Assembly: GCA_905221605.1 (NCBI GenBank)
Contig: CAJNDS010002217.1
Span: 182,501 to 246,500, forward strand
Direction of reading: 5' to 3'
DNA from: Symbiodinium natans
Taxonomy: Eukaryota; Sar; Dinophyceae; Suessiales; Symbiodiniaceae
Length of the DNA: 64,000 bases
This document shows positions 46,195 through 58,199 of this stretch, piece by piece (positions within the stretch are counted from its first letter, which is position 1; every line of letters begins with the position of its first letter). A program made the position numbers and the translations under genes. Under the pieces are notes generated by a model. The model ran no database searches, had not been told where the DNA came from, and saw nothing but the letters and a program-made list of their open reading frames with translations.

Positions 46195-46611
46195 CTCGAA
46201 GCTGCTGTTGCTCGGGATGCAGCGCTCCGAGGCGCGCGGTCCGCCCCCCACGGGCCTGCAGATCGAAAAGAAAGGAAGTGAGGAGGAGCGAAGACTTGCG
46301 CTGTCAATTCCAAGCAGGTGGGCCCAGGTAGGTAGGCCTTGTCTCCAACTTCCATGTCATCCGAAACTAGCGAGTCAGCCACCTTTGAACACGTGTCAGT
46401 GCTTGATGGAACCGCACCTGCACTGCAATGCTTGCTGCCGCACCCATGTGAGATCCAGCAGAAGGGAGGCTGTAGACACGCAGTCAAGGACGAAGAAGAA
46501 GCCAAGAAAGTAATCCTGGGTCGCTGGTCACTGCGGCACAAGATACAAATGTTTAAGCAAAACCTGCACATGTCTGGACTGAAGGTCGTCCTGCTTGCAG
46601 AAGGAGGATAG
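46195..46611 (+). CDS. candidate plus-strand gene 3' end
   Basis: A first segment ending at 46327 (GCCCAG|GTAGGT donor) reads MQRSEARGPPPTGLQIEKKG, SEEERRLALSIPSRWAQ. A second, in another frame, reads TFEHVSVLDGTAPALQCLLP, HAVKDEEEAKKVILGRWSLR, HKIQMFKQNLHMSGLKVVLL and stops at 46611. A 47-bp GT-AG segment (46328-46374) would join them in phase, but that is very short for an intron. The second segment could instead start at the ATG at 46354. Charged residues and codon choice favour the plus strand. The product is not recognised. Confidence 0.35.
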
Positions 46612-46729
46612 AATGACCTGTGCATAAGTTTTAAGGGTCTGATCTGGAAGCAAAAAGGCAACGGAACCATCCCGTCTGAGCCGTCTTGTAGATGGATATT
46701 ATATTAGCATGTAGCAAACGCAGCAAGTT

Positions 46730-47098
46730 CTACCGATGACGTTGTCTAAGGTCTTCCGGACAAGACCACGTGAGCAAGGTGCCTCCACCGCAAAGAAGCA
46801 CAAGCACAGAATGGTGGTGACATTGAACCTGCGGACGTATGCGGGCGTCGAAGGTTTGGAAACCATGGTGGCTCACAGAGCGAGTTAGGTTGCAGAGACC
46901 CACCGGAATTTTAACTTTCGCCGACAGGCCCGCTTTGTGGCCAAACTGATGTGTGCCGGTCCTACCGTTGTTCAGCGGGACGCGTTGGAGCCACACAGTA
47001 CACAGTGTCACACTGAGGTCAACCATCTCTGAACAAAACTGAGCTCTAGTCATGTTTCCATGTCTCATTGCCGCTACTTGGCGGCACGCTCGGTTCAT
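46730..47098 (-). CDS. coding-like frame, unknown protein
   Basis: 122 codons from an ATG at 47098 to a stop at 46730. Residues include FCSEMVDLSVTLCTVWLQRV, HKAGLSAKVKIPVGLCNLTR and a Cys/Leu-rich end. There are no clear splice sites and no recognised domain; it is near the length expected by chance. Confidence 0.25.
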   Translation of the reverse strand: MNRACRQVAAMRHGNMTRAQFCSEMVDLSVTLCTVWLQRVPLNNGRTGTHQFGHKAGLSAKVKIPVGLCNLTRSVSHHGFQTFDARIRPQVQCHHHSVLVLLCGGGTLLTWSCPEDLRQRHR

Positions 47099-48570
47099 CT
47101 AGACGAGGCTCCATCAAACTTTCGAACTTGAAAAGCGCCGTGGTTCTCTCCCTTTGAAGGCTTTGCCAGAGATCACTGGCTGTTTGGCCGCGGACAGCTG
47201 GACCTGGCAGCTAGAACGTTGCGGCACAATTGCAAACTCATTCAGCATCATACATTGATGTACTGCATCGCGAAGACTCTCAGAACACAGTACTCGATTG
47301 CATGTCAAATGTCGCAACCCTTAGGTTGGAGGATGTTGGAAGGCCAACAGCTGTGGAAAGCCATTGAGATCCAAGCATCCGGACAGATGACCTGGAGCAC
47401 AGCCTGAAGCAGACGCGAAAGACGCCCAGCCATTGCTAGCTAAATTACTGCAAATGAATCAATTGACGCCTTTGGCTTTTGTGGCACCTCTACTCGGACC
47501 TTTTGAAGGAGTGCCAGCCTCGTCCCTACCTTTCCCTCATGGACAGCTGCTTTTCGGAAGGTGAAGGGTTTCGGTGAGGACACAATGGAGCCAAACCGAA
47601 AATACCTAAAGCCTAGAAAAACAATAGCAGTGCCAGTCGAGGCCTTCTCAAACGAATTCATGCATTCATCATGGAAAGAAGCGAGCCTCTCATCTGTGGA
47701 GCGTCGCGATGGTCGTGGCTCGGCCTTGTCTTGTGTCAGTGCATTAGGCTTTCAGTGGTGAAACATGGCGACTCTGAGGCTCAGCCCCACCGAGTCCACA
47801 GAGCCCACTAAGTCACTAAGAACAGTGAAGGGCTGTGGCCCACTCAAGAACTCAAAGGACTACTCATGACTCGCTGTACAAAATTGTGCCGAAGCATGCT
47901 ACTGCGGAAAGATCCACATCATGCGAAATCTGGTTTCACGCCAACAATTCATGTAGCTGATGCGTTGAAAGCAGTTGAAATACAGCGGAACTTCTCACAG
48001 GCTGTTGTGAAGGACAGCTTGCGCTGAAGTTTGACTCTTCGACTCGCCGGGGAACTGCTGCAACTATTCAATCACGTGACATGTCATACAGGTGTGTTCT
48101 GTTTCAATCGAGCCGCAATGGAACCCAAAACTCCCAAATCCTGACACTTAAGGTTGTGTTCGACGCAACAACAATGGTTCCAGAGCGACATGAAGCTCAA
48201 CTCCGAGGAACTATAACTATAACGACCACTATAACTGACTATAACTATAGCATACTATAGCTATAACACGGATTGGAACCTGCTCGTCAAGAAGCTGTGG
48301 GATGCTACAGTTTCGGAGCGAAAGGAGCTGACGAAAACTAGATGGCAGATCGATGCTCGATGCAAAGGAATGGAAGCTTCAAAGTTGCTCTGTCTTCCGT
48401 GGCACGTGTCATCACACGCAGCGCTTGGTCCAACACAGTGCTTGGCGGCACAGGGCTGCGCAGCCTTGGTCATGTGAACAACAAGAGGTCTCCCCACCCG
48501 CATGCTGGGACGGTGCCGGGTCAACCTCGCTACCCCACGCATACTCTCGTGACTCGCGTGCGATTGCGCA
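47099..48570. other. no supported gene
   Basis: A plus-strand frame at 47561-47761 (EAFSNEFMHSSWKEASLSSV) ends in a stop but has no supported start. CTATAAC-type short repeats lie at 48212-48271. Confidence 0.3.
48212..48271. repeat. CTATAAC-type short repeat
   Basis: Irregular copies of ATAACTATAA, ACTATAACTG and CATACTATAGCTATAAC over about 60 bp, partly palindromic (CTATAG). Confidence 0.7.
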
Positions 48571-49074
48571 TTGACAGCTCCAACGAGCCATTTAAGAGAC
48601 TCGAGGGAACTTCGAGAACAACAACGAGGGGAACATGATGTGGTCACCCCTGTCGGTCACGAGTCGGAAACCTACCACAGGGTTGTGGTTGTGTCTGACA
48701 AGTACGCATTCTGCATTTCAGCAACAAGCATTGCAAAGCACCAAGACGAAGAGCAAACGAAATACATGGCGAGAGAGAGAGGGGAAGGACAGCGCAGGGG
48801 AAATGATCAAAACCAACCCAAAAACAAGGAAGTAGGAACTCTGCAACATCATTTCCTGAGTCGTTTCCTGGTTGAATGTTCTTGTGGCCTCTGGTCTTGC
48901 GTTCGGGATTCTGGTGCTGCAACCCTCTGGTTCAGCGAGCTTTCTTCATTCCTGGTTGGATGGGAACCCAGGCCAGGAGACCGGCCTAAGAAACACGGGC
49001 CAGCAGAACGGTTCACGACGGTTCACGTGGTTGACTTAAAGTCGAAGAGTCTAGCAGCCCCACACCGAGGGTAG
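48571..49074 (+). CDS. coding-like frame, unknown protein
   Basis: 167 codons on the plus strand. The first 90 are charged and polar with a central strand-like stretch (HRVVVVSDKYAFCISATSIA) followed by KHQDEEQTKYMARERGEGQR. Codon choice looks coding in that part; the remainder is less convincing and may be intron. No domain is recognised. The start is the first ATG in frame and is not otherwise supported. Confidence 0.3.
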   Translation: MTAPTSHLRDSRELREQQRGEHDVVTPVGHESETYHRVVVVSDKYAFCISATSIAKHQDEEQTKYMARERGEGQRRGNDQNQPKNKEVGTLQHHFLSRFLVECSCGLWSCVRDSGAATLWFSELSSFLVGWEPRPGDRPKKHGPAERFTTVHVVDLKSKSLAAPHRG

Positions 49075-49189
49075 GAAAAAACGAGTAAGCAAGCTCGGGA
49101 GAAGAACCTTCCGTCCTTGCAAGAGTTTTGTTGTGCCTTTGGAACTTAGTCATTCGGTATTCTGCTTCTGGAAAACCCAGTAGTGTGGT

Positions 49190-49445
49190 TTGTTTTGGCT
49201 GATGGCGGGGAAGCCTAAACCAAAAGGCCCTCGTGCTGTTTTGGCTTTGGGGGGGGGTGGACAACCAAAAGAAGAGAATCTGGGTTTGGGTTGGGAATCA
49301 CCAAATCCGAAGATGTTTTTCGTTTCGGCTTGGGGGTTGCAAAGGGGTCGTTGTTTTTGCTGTATGGGGATGGCCCACTCCCCAGAAAATCCTCGTCGTT
49401 GTTGGGGGTTGGGAACTGAAAACCTAAACAAACTGGGCCTGGGCT
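49190..49445. repeat. degenerate ~45-bp tandem repeat
   Basis: Recurring TTTTGGCTTTGGGGG / TTTCGGCTTGGGGGTT / GTTGGGAATC / GTTGTTGGGGGTTGGG at about 42-47 bp spacing, in five or six units. The reverse-strand frame gives Pro/Lys/Phe-rich repeats (e.g. FGLGFPAISQNKP) and is taken as a repeat artefact. Confidence 0.45.
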
Positions 49446-49929
49446 AGTAACACGAAAAGCAACCCCCCAAGACAAAAAGGACTCACCTCCCGGGCTTGTG
49501 TGCCTTGGACCGTCTTTCTGATCAAGATGCACAGGAAGCTTGGCTCGCTGCGTGTCGCCGCTCTACTCGTCCGCAAATCATTTTCAGACACCATCGGTTT
49601 TCAGGTGCCAGGCGCTGCTCACCGTCAACAAAAACTGCGTAGATCACATCCGCAACGGCTCCGCGACATCTTCGCGGAGGTTTCTGTTTTGGCCTATAGT
49701 CGTATTGCATCCACCTCCCCCCAAACTTGAACGATGAGATGGTACGGCCAACATGAAATTAGGGCGTTGATGATGCTAGTTATATCTTCTGGGTTTCCCG
49801 AATTTTCCCGATGAATGGGCCGATGTAACAAGTATACTTCAGGTTTACGTAAATTGGGGGGGGAAGACAAAGCCAAGCGACTTTGACGAGCGAACAGGAG
49901 CCGAAACAAAGGAACTTCAATCGAGCTCA

Positions 49930-50340
49930 TTTTTTAATCGGTTTTCAGATTTCGTTCTGTCCTCATTCCCTTTTATTTGCCCACGCACACACATATATTC
50001 TCGAAGATAGTTAAATTTCCAAATTAAATTCATTAAGAACCCCACTTTGCTTCCTTGCATATTAAATATATTCTTTTAATGCGGCATTCTCTTTTCTCAC
50101 TTTGCCGCGTGTGTAAGAACGAAACTAGATTATAAGAAAGAGGAAGAAAGAAGAGAATTCGGAACAGAAGATGGAATGCGTTCACGGTGTGCCCATTAAT
50201 GATTATTCTCTGGTGCGTCTTTATAATTACAGCCTTTTGCGCGGATTTATTTTTTATTTAGTACTTTTGCCCCAAGCTTTTGTTAATAATTCTTCGTGGG
50301 TTTCTTTCACACGCCTCTTAATCCTGCCAACAAGAGCAAC
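49930..50340. other. AT-rich stretch
   Basis: Clearly lower GC than its surroundings (e.g. AAATTTCCAAATTAAATTCATTAAG and TATTAAATATATTCTTTTAATG), with stops in all frames for most of its length. A chance plus-strand frame starts at 50171 and runs into the C-rich run. Confidence 0.6.
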
Positions 50341-50435
50341 CCAGAACTACTCGGGAAACATCGACGGCAAGTCACTGATCAAAGCACACGAATGGAGACC
50401 ACAGCACTGTCACAAGACAAAACATCAACGGGTCC

Positions 50436-50538
50436 CCCCGCCACCCACCCCCACCCCCCCCACCCCCACCCACACCCCCCCCCCCCCCCACCCCCCACCC
50501 AACACCCCCCCGGCCACCCACCACCCCACCCCCCTGCG

Positions 50539-50573
<35 letters not shown>

Positions 50574-50582
50574 CGCCCCCCC
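50436..50582. repeat. C-rich run
   Basis: About 145 bp of CCCCACCCCC-type sequence ending in a near-continuous C-run of about 30 bases. Confidence 0.9.
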
Positions 50583-51069
50583 GTGCCACTTCACCCATGT
50601 GCGCCTCACCTTTGTTTGGTCGCCCGTCCTTCTTTTGGGGAGCAGATGCTCGGGAGCTGCATTGCCGAGGCGGGTCGTGTAGCGTTCAAAGGAGCGTCAA
50701 GCAGAATGACAGGACTTTGCAGTGGGCCGCGCGTGCGCGTCACCTCTAGCATCCTCCAGGATGCATCTCAATGACACATTACGCCATGGCCCTTAGGTGA
50801 AGTCGGCTCAACAACTGCTGCGCAGAAAACAGTGATGGAGATCAGGATACATAGGCCTTAAGAAGAAGTGTGCAGACTGAATGGTGTGGTATGTATTGGG
50901 ACCAAAACCGCCAGCGCAGGCTACCCAGGCACAACCTCACGAAATATCAAGTGCGCAAAACAGAGGCACTTGCTCCGTCAATGCCGGCGACTGTCCGAGG
51001 CGTTCAGTAGGACAGGTCCTTGTCAATGGAAGCCGGATCCAACTTCAACAGGTGACCGGCTCGCTCAGA

Positions 51070-51690
51070 CTATAATATAAGACCCTGTCGTCGACATCAA
51101 GTCTGATGTGCAATCCGGGGAAGGACCTGATCGAGAAAGCGGCCGAATACAATTGGCTGCGACGTTGAAGCGGACGGTTGGGTTCTACAGAATGACGCTG
51201 AGTGAGACTCCGCTTGCCCGCCCAGCGCATCCATCGCCGCCCTTCCAGGCTGCCCAACAGCACTTGCAATCTGCTGGCATGGCACTGCATGAACCTGATG
51301 CTGCAGTCTCGAAAATCTCAAAGCTTGTCATGACAGCATTATTGGGCCTGTGCCTGCCAGGACCAGCATGAAGACCTAGACTCCCAACAACCGTTGTCAA
51401 GACTTTGTGAGTCCGACGTGCAGTGAAGGCTCAGAGACTGAGGAAGGTGCTTTCGAGCTCGAAAACCATCCAGAGTTGGTAGGCTTCGCTCGAGGCCCTC
51501 CTGAAATGCTGTACTCACAGAACGCGCAGACGAAGATGAGTTTTTCCCAAAGGACACTGAACTCTCACGGCTGAAGGATGACCATTTTTCGCGGCCCGGC
51601 TGAAGCTTGTTTAACACTCTTTCAAGCATGAGCAATTCATGCATGCCCGTTTGGAAGCGACTTCTTCGACATCTCAGCAGACAAACCAAG
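51070..51690. other. coding-like region, strand unresolved
   Basis: Both strands read like protein. Plus: 51108-51371 (AATLKRTVGFYRMTLSET, AAVSKISKLVMTALLGLC) and 51420-51577 (EGAFELENHPELVGFARGPP). Minus: about 51660-51420 (LLMLERVLNKLQPGREKW, a Ser-rich stretch, AFQEGLERSLPTLDGFRA). Flanking splice sites do not settle it. One strand is probably coding; no family is recognised. Confidence 0.35.
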
Positions 51691-51999
51691 CTTCGGAAGA
51701 AAACTTTTTTGACTCGTGGATCAAGGAGACATAGTGTGGAAGTGTAGGGTTCTTGCTGAATCTTTTGAGGCCACCAAGAAAGCCAGCCTTTCCAGGAATC
51801 TGCAGCTTAACATGGACCCATTCAATCATCAAAGGGCAAAAAAGGACGTCTGCTTTTTCGGAGAACTGTTGTTTTAGGGTATGTGTCTCTCGCCTTGTCG
51901 CCTGGCGCATTCCAAATCCCGAAAGACGACCCTCTCGGCGTTTCGAGTTCCCCAGTCGCTTCTCCTCTGTATTTCAGGTGGTTCCAACCTACTTTCACA

Positions 52000-53480
52000 C
52001 GAAACCTCTTTCCTGCATATTCTATTCGCAAATCGTCTATTCGCTCTATACTTTAACATGAAGCCTGCAGTTCCTCTATATGTAAGTACGACGACCTCAA
52101 AAAGTGTCCTCTGAGCTTCAATCGGAAAACCTCCATTTCCTCAATACTCTACGAGAACATCCGTTTGTCTTGCATTCAAGTTAAGTGTGCGTGTATCGGA
52201 CAAAACAGAACATATCATTATAGATTGTGTTATAGCTCCGGCAATAATCCAAAAGTATAACATTAATTGCTAAATATCACCCGTTACCTGTGTACGAAAG
52301 AATGTTCATGTAGACGATGACTCTTGCAACACTCGGTAAGTGTTAGAACATGCCAAATTGGTAGTATGTTCGAAAAGAAACATGTCCCAAACATTGAGTA
52401 TTTGTCTGTAAATGCAATATGTAATCGGTTACGAATAACATGCAATCTAGAAAATACAGTTTCTACGCAAGCATACACAGTTTGTACAGTATGTACTGCA
52501 AATGCATACAAAAAGGCAATTTGCAATATGATATATACACATACAGTACATATACATATGTGCATGTATGTATGGATGTACATGTACATACACGAATATG
52601 TCTTCCTATACAATATACCATGTATATATGCCATCAATGTCATTTAATGTTGCGCAATAGACCAGAACAACATGTACATACATATATATATACATACACA
52701 CGATGTGACAACATTACATACAACCTTTAAATTTCTCAAGCAATATACCACACATAACTGTATGCCAACTAACCAAAGCACATTATAATCATAGGATACA
52801 CTAACTCTACCAAAAAAACATGCATGTAAACGTGCCTGGTCAAGCAGCAGCATACCGATCCAAAACAAACGTGGTGATGTGTGCTTACACAGACGATATC
52901 ATCCATATGAGAGGCTGACCACATAACATGCTTCGGTGGCCCCTACCCCTATCGATTTTCGAGGGTTAATTAGCACCCCTACGCACACAGACCAAGCCCT
53001 AAGTTTCAACCCAAACCGAAGGCCAAACCCTCAAGTCCCCCAGGTCAACAAACGCCCCATCGCAGGTGGGATGGCATAAGCCCTAAACCCACAAACCTGC
53101 AACTCAAAAGCTAAGTAGTATAAGTTGTAAGTATACAGAACATGCTACAGAACATGTCAATCCGAAAAATACACATGCCTTACACAGAATACAAAAACAA
53201 ATTCTCGTATAGCAAAGGGAGCGCAGAAAAACACTCAAAATGCATAAGACATTCAGTGCATGTGCATGCATTTATATATATATATATATATATGTGCGTA
53301 TACATACTGCACATATTACAAAAAACACACCACAAAGAACATACAACACGTATTTTCTACATCGTCATTTTTATAGGTGCTTAGTTTTATACTCAAAACT
53401 GTTTTGTATGTAGGTACATGAAAATGATGATATGTTTCTGGAACAAAAACAAAAGTATTCGGCACTCATGATAATGAAAT
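52000..53480. other. AT-rich island with microsatellites
   Basis: About 1.5 kb with many ATG/CAT/TACATA motifs, a CATGTATGTATGGATG patch near 52560, a TATATATACATACAC patch near 52685 and a (TA) run at 53274-53293. 52005-52170 holds degenerate ~30-bp units like those at 6.8-7.0 kb. 52980-53095 holds degenerate CCCTAAA-type sequence (AGCCCTAAGTTTC, AAACCCTCAAG, AGCCCTAAACCC). No credible open frame. Confidence 0.6.
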
Positions 53481-53969
53481 TCAAAAGTTAAATAACGAAG
53501 CCAGATTGAAACAATTCTTGTGTGATGGGGTCGAGCGGCCTCAAGCGGGTTTTGAAGCAACTCTTCTGGATTGCAGTAAGTTCTCGAGCACAAGCTTGCA
53601 CAACTTCGAAAAGGGCGAGGTTAGGGGTGATGTTCCTTCCTTCCTGCCTTCCTTCCTTCCTTACCTTCCCGAGAAGATTCCGGGAACGGGTCTCGAAATG
53701 ACGAGCACACATTCCGCAACGACTGTGCTCCGAGCTCAGCGCAAAGAAACATTGGACATGCATGGACATGCAGGCCCAAAGCGGGATTCATCAACCCGGG
53801 AGCCCTTGGAGATGCATCAGAGGTCAGAGCCTTAACAGCCCTTCGATTGCGCCCCCGTGCATGGTTTGGATGCTGCCTTTTGATCCTGAGCCTTTGGGGC
53901 GCTTAGCCGAAGCGCCATAGGCGGACAACGCGCCTTGGAGACCTCTAAACACCTAGGCTTAGACACCGA
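53481..53969. other. no supported gene
   Basis: Both strands are open over 53506-53769. A (CCTT)n-type patch is at 53634-53664. No domain or splice support. Confidence 0.35.
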
Positions 53970-54540
53970 AGCCAGGTGGCGGACTGCCCTACTTTGCACC
54001 ACCCCCAGCTGGACCCCCTCCCCACACCCCCGAAGGCTAGCTTTCGTGACTTAGCATTGCGAGCGGCTATTTTGTTCATGCGGCCGGACACTCGGCAGAC
54101 GAGCTGGTATGATGTCAATGTTGGCCAAGCCCACACTGCAGCAGCGAAGTGCGCGCGGATCAAAAGCTCTCTGTTGTTGCAGAGGGCAGCGCGGGAGCTG
54201 GAGGGAAGCCCAGACATTCGCAGAAAAACACATCATCAGCTCGCTTGAGTCTTATTCTGGCATGGCTCCTTTGCAGCATGCAGCACACAGTGCTTATGGG
54301 CTGCCACAAGTCCAACGCATTCGCGATGGACACGTGCATCAAAGTCGCCTACCTCGCATCACCGAGGGCGACAGAGTCTCCACAAAACTCTCTTGCGATT
54401 CTGACCTTTCTGACAGAGTCGACGCTGCATCAAGTTGCTACGTTGCTAACGAAAAAGAGCCCCTGCGCCTCCTCCGCGAGCCTGGCTCGAAGCATTCCCT
54501 GCGCCTGCAATGGAAGTGGGAATCCGGGGCAGATCACTGA
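53970..54540 (+). CDS. coding-like plus-strand region, two frames
   Basis: 54031-54248 reads ASFRDLALRAAILFMRPDTR, TAAAKCARIKSSLLLQRAAR, ELEGSPDIRRKTHHQLA-stop. From about 54290 another frame reads YGLPQVQRIRDGHVHQSRLP, then DSDLSDRVDAASSCYVANEK, EPLRLLREPGSKHSLRLQWK and stops at 54540. Both parts have coding-like codon choice on the plus strand. How they join, or whether they are two genes, is not clear: the second frame is open back to 54109. Products not recognised. Confidence 0.4.
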
Positions 54541-56224
54541 GTCTCGAGGAATGTCTAGTCGGGGCGGAGTGAGTGGCTAATGGCGACTAATTAATCCTTT
54601 TTGTTCGCGCTGTATGTGCTGCTGAGTTTCCCAAAAATATGGGCAGCTTACGTGCTGCATCGAACAGCTGAGTTGGAATCGGACTCGTTCAAGCCCGTCT
54701 TTGCTGGGCCCTGAGGGGGAAAGTTGATATAAGGTTGGCGAGGGAATGACTGCCTGGCCAGTTTCGCAGCAGAAGCGTTCCTGCGGGGTCACACTGTTTA
54801 GCAGAAGGCAGGGGAGAAACCACACTATGCCATTTTTTTTGACCCAGTCATGGAGAATGAGCACAAGAAAGTTTACTTAGGCAAACACTGGCCTAGATTG
54901 GCCTGCTGGCAGGCTGCGTGTCCCCTTCTTTGCCCAATAAAGTGCAAAGACACATGTTGCCCATGCTGGCTCTCAAATCAACGCAGAGGAACACGCAGAG
55001 GAACAGCATCTGAGCAACATGCGTGCGTGCTGCGTTCACGGGACAGGCATGCTCATGGGCTTCAGGTGCAGAATGATGCAGAGTCTCTCTGAGTTCAGGG
55101 TGCCCCTTTAGAGAAGCCTCTGGTTTTGGAACTCTAGGGACTCAGGGATGCTCGGTTGGGCTCGGGCAGTGTCACTGGCAGAGGCAGCACAATGTAAAGC
55201 ACAAACACTTTGCAAAACATCATCAACACGATTACAATTCTCTTATAACATGAAATATCACACAGTATCAACATAGCATCTCTGAGACCTGTCGCTGCCT
55301 CCGAGAGGGCCACTCAGAGGGGGGCCCTTCTTTGAACTCTAGCAAGTTAGCACTGGAGTGTCTGGCATTCCGCCTTCTTCTGCATCAGCTCCATGGTGTC
55401 TCTGCAACCCTCGCAAGAGATCTTGGGCTGCGAAAATGTGAGGATTGGTTTTTGACATATTGAGACACTTTGCGACATGAAGGCTATGAAGCTGCCTCCG
55501 AAATCACGGTCCAAGCATCGTCAATGCGGTGCCTGCAAATTCAAGGCACGCATGCGGGCTTCGCTGCTACTCTGCACCAAAATGAACTTTAGCCCTCATG
55601 CTCGGGTGTTCCACGCGATGCTGTTGCCGCTGAGCTCATCGTCCAGTGGATCCGCGTCCTGTTCTTCTCGTGGGGGGGGGGGGGGGGGGAGCGGGGTTGA
55701 GGGGTGCTCAAATTTGCTGTTGATGGTACAATGTTTGAAGTTGTTTTTTCCTCTCCACAGCACCTCGGGACTTTAGGGGCCTTCAGGTTCCAATAGCTCA
55801 CGCATGCACAAGTAAGCACAAAGTGGAGCCTTGCTCTGAAGTACCTGTGCTTGGTCCGAAAGTACGCCGCAGACCTGCGATCTCAAAATGCAGGAGACTA
55901 TGCTATGCTTTTGGATTCGTGGAGGGTTCGGGTCGACATGGCTCAGTGCAACAACCTGCGCAGTCCCACATGATACCTTGAGTGGGTATGGAAACACCGT
56001 AAGGTGGATCAGCTGACGCTTACAGCAACTGCGCTTGGATGTCCTTTCTCGGCCGGAAAATCAGCGCGACTCCGGCGGGGTTGTTCCGGATTCAGTTCAC
56101 GTTAACGTATACCGACTCATACAGAGAAGTTCAGAAGACCTGCTGATTGCAGGCATTTGCAAACATTTGCAGACGCTTTTGACTGCCAGTCTGCGTCAGT
56201 GGTGATCCCTCTCCGCATCGAGAC
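54541..56224. other. no supported gene
   Basis: Short frames only. A G-run of about 17 bases at 55672-55689 lies inside a Ser/Gly-rich plus-strand frame (55477-55776). AT-richer sequence lies at 55200-55290. Confidence 0.4.
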
Positions 56225-56652
56225 TCACTTTGCGGCTTCAGCTTGGATCGCCATCTGAGTCATGTTGGACCTTCGCCAACACGTGCGCCATCGCGTTCCG
56301 GAATTCTTCTGTATCAGTGTAGCGCATGCGTAAATCACTGGATTTCCGATTAAGGGATTGGCAGGAGGACAAAGCTCGCCGAGGATGTTGTGCAGCTGGC
56401 TGTCGTCAAGGGTGTCCTGACATGTTTGCCACACCGAGTCTAGCTGGCACAGACTCAATATCGCGACCAACCCTTCACTGCTTCACTACAGAAACCAGCC
56501 AATGAACCCACAGCCAAGACACAAGCAGCACCACAAACACAACAACATGAAGCAGCAGCATTCCACAACACTGGTGTAAACTTCTCCTCGTCTTCAGACT
56601 GCAGCAGATCATCTCCATAATTGTGCCTCATGCCCGACATGCGCAGGCTCAC
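56225..56652 (-). CDS. candidate membrane protein, two overlapping segments
   Basis: Upstream segment 56652-56455: MSGMRHNYGDDLLQSEDEEK, FTPVLWN, then a hydrophobic Ala/Cys/Val stretch (ASCCCVCGAACVLAVGSLAG) that could be a membrane helix. Downstream segment about 56420-56260, in another frame, reads DTLDDSQLHNILGELCPPAN, PLIGNPVIYACATLIQKN. The NPVIYA phrase is reminiscent of the start of a PAS/LOV core, but the rest of such a domain is not seen. The two probably join through a short intron near 56450, not resolved. Confidence 0.4.
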
Positions 56653-56678
56653 TCGGAGTCACACTATTGGACTATCGA

Positions 56679-57740
56679 CTATACGTGCGCATTGCCTCGC
56701 ATGTCACACTCTTGGTGCGGACAAGCCGCTGTGTGCAGGATGCTTCCTCTGTGAGGTCCACAGACACCTTCCCTGAGAACTAGAGACAGAGAAGTCAAGC
56801 AGACATACGAAGCGAGAGAGGGAAACACAAATCGAGGTGCGAGATTTCTTTGCAGGTTGGCTATGACCACAGACTGGAAACAACAAAAACATGGAAGGCA
56901 CACGGGCTCCACACTATCTGCTTCCTCGAGGAAGACTATATAGTGCATAGGGTTTCGAAGTAGACATGCTATTGCTCGGCCATCCCAGCTTAGAGATCCC
57001 GGATGCCTCCATAGGGGTCTTGGCTGACTTGGTTGCCTGGACTCTGTCTTCTTGAAGATCTCAGCTGCACCTCGCAATCACACGTAAACCAAGTAAGGAT
57101 GGTCTGGGAGGGGAGGTCCATGAGCAGAAGCGCGTGCAGGGGGAGAAGTACTTGTGGGAAGCTCTCATAACTAGTCACTTAGTGGTGTGAGTGGATAAGA
57201 GAAAGTAGCAATGTCCGAGTGGGAGTTCGGCAAGACTTGAAGGCCCAGGAGAGCAAGGGCCCAGCAGGGGAGCAGCTTCTCGAAACCTACTTGGAGAGGC
57301 GCTTTTTTCAAAGATGTGGCATATGAGTAGGGCCTGGGTTGGACTTGCCATCGAAATTTTGGAAAAAAAACACCAACCGCTCTCCTGAACAGAGATGTGT
57401 ACTGGGCAGCAGGTACTAGACTTTGAGTAATCTAGAAGCACAGGTTATTCGTTGAGGTTATTCGTTGAGTGGCTTCAGAAAATTCACGAGCAGCAGTTCT
57501 CGGAGCAGTGCGAGTGCAGGCGTAATTATCGCCTCGAAGCGCGCTGCGTGCCACGCCTATTGGGCATCGCATCCCCCCCTCCCCCAGATCAATAGGGGGC
57601 CACTACTGTTAGTTCAGAATCACGACGTTAATGTTGTGCATGTGTGCCGACCTAACCCTGGATATGTAGCAAACTACACCTACAGGCTCCAAGACGCCAG
57701 CTTTCGTGACGAGGCGCCGCGCCATCATCGCGAAGCTTTC
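56679..57740. other. weak minus-strand candidates only
   Basis: Minus-strand frames at 57077-56679 (LLRNPMHYIVFLEEADSVEP) and 57441-57175 have mixed composition without confirmed splice sites. A plus-strand frame at 57465-57749 also spans part. Nothing firm. Confidence 0.3.
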
Positions 57741-58161
57741 GACGTTTAGCGGCCCCACGTGCTTCAGCCACAGCATCTAGAGCCAACTTTGCAGCCTTGT
57801 GGGCACCTTGGAAGCATTGTGCAAAGCCATTGATTGTCCAAACGCCTGAAGACTTTTGACACTTTGCTTCATATATGCTTGTCGAGATACCAACTTTGTT
57901 CAAGAGCTCCTGCACAACTGCTGGGTTGTCATGAGCAACGAGCCTGAGATGATTGCACCTTCGAGCATTGATGAGAAGTGCCTGGCATGATGCCGCAGAA
58001 AAATGAGCGGCGCCGAAGGCTTTTGCCTTTGCCGCCTGCAGCACCTTTCTCTCTGCGTAGTCCTTGCAGGAGGTGTGCTTGCGAAGATGTTGCGCTCCGC
58101 TGGCAAAGGCACATGCAAAGGCCGGCCTGCAAAGACTCGCCCCTCTCGCTCCTGAGCACAA
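57741..58161 (-). CDS. possible C-terminal part of the ankyrin gene
   Basis: Continuous minus-strand frame: KDYAERKVLQAAKAKAFGA, ALLINARRCNHLRLVAHDN, PAVVQELLNKVGIS, then a Lys/Arg-rich end (EARGAAKRRKLRDD). PAVVQELLNKVG resembles the second helix of an ankyrin repeat. It lies just downstream of clear ankyrin exons on the same strand, but no matching splice sites were worked out. Confidence 0.35.
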
Positions 58162-58199
58162 GATATACAGACAAGACTAATTAGCAGCTCAAATCGAAT

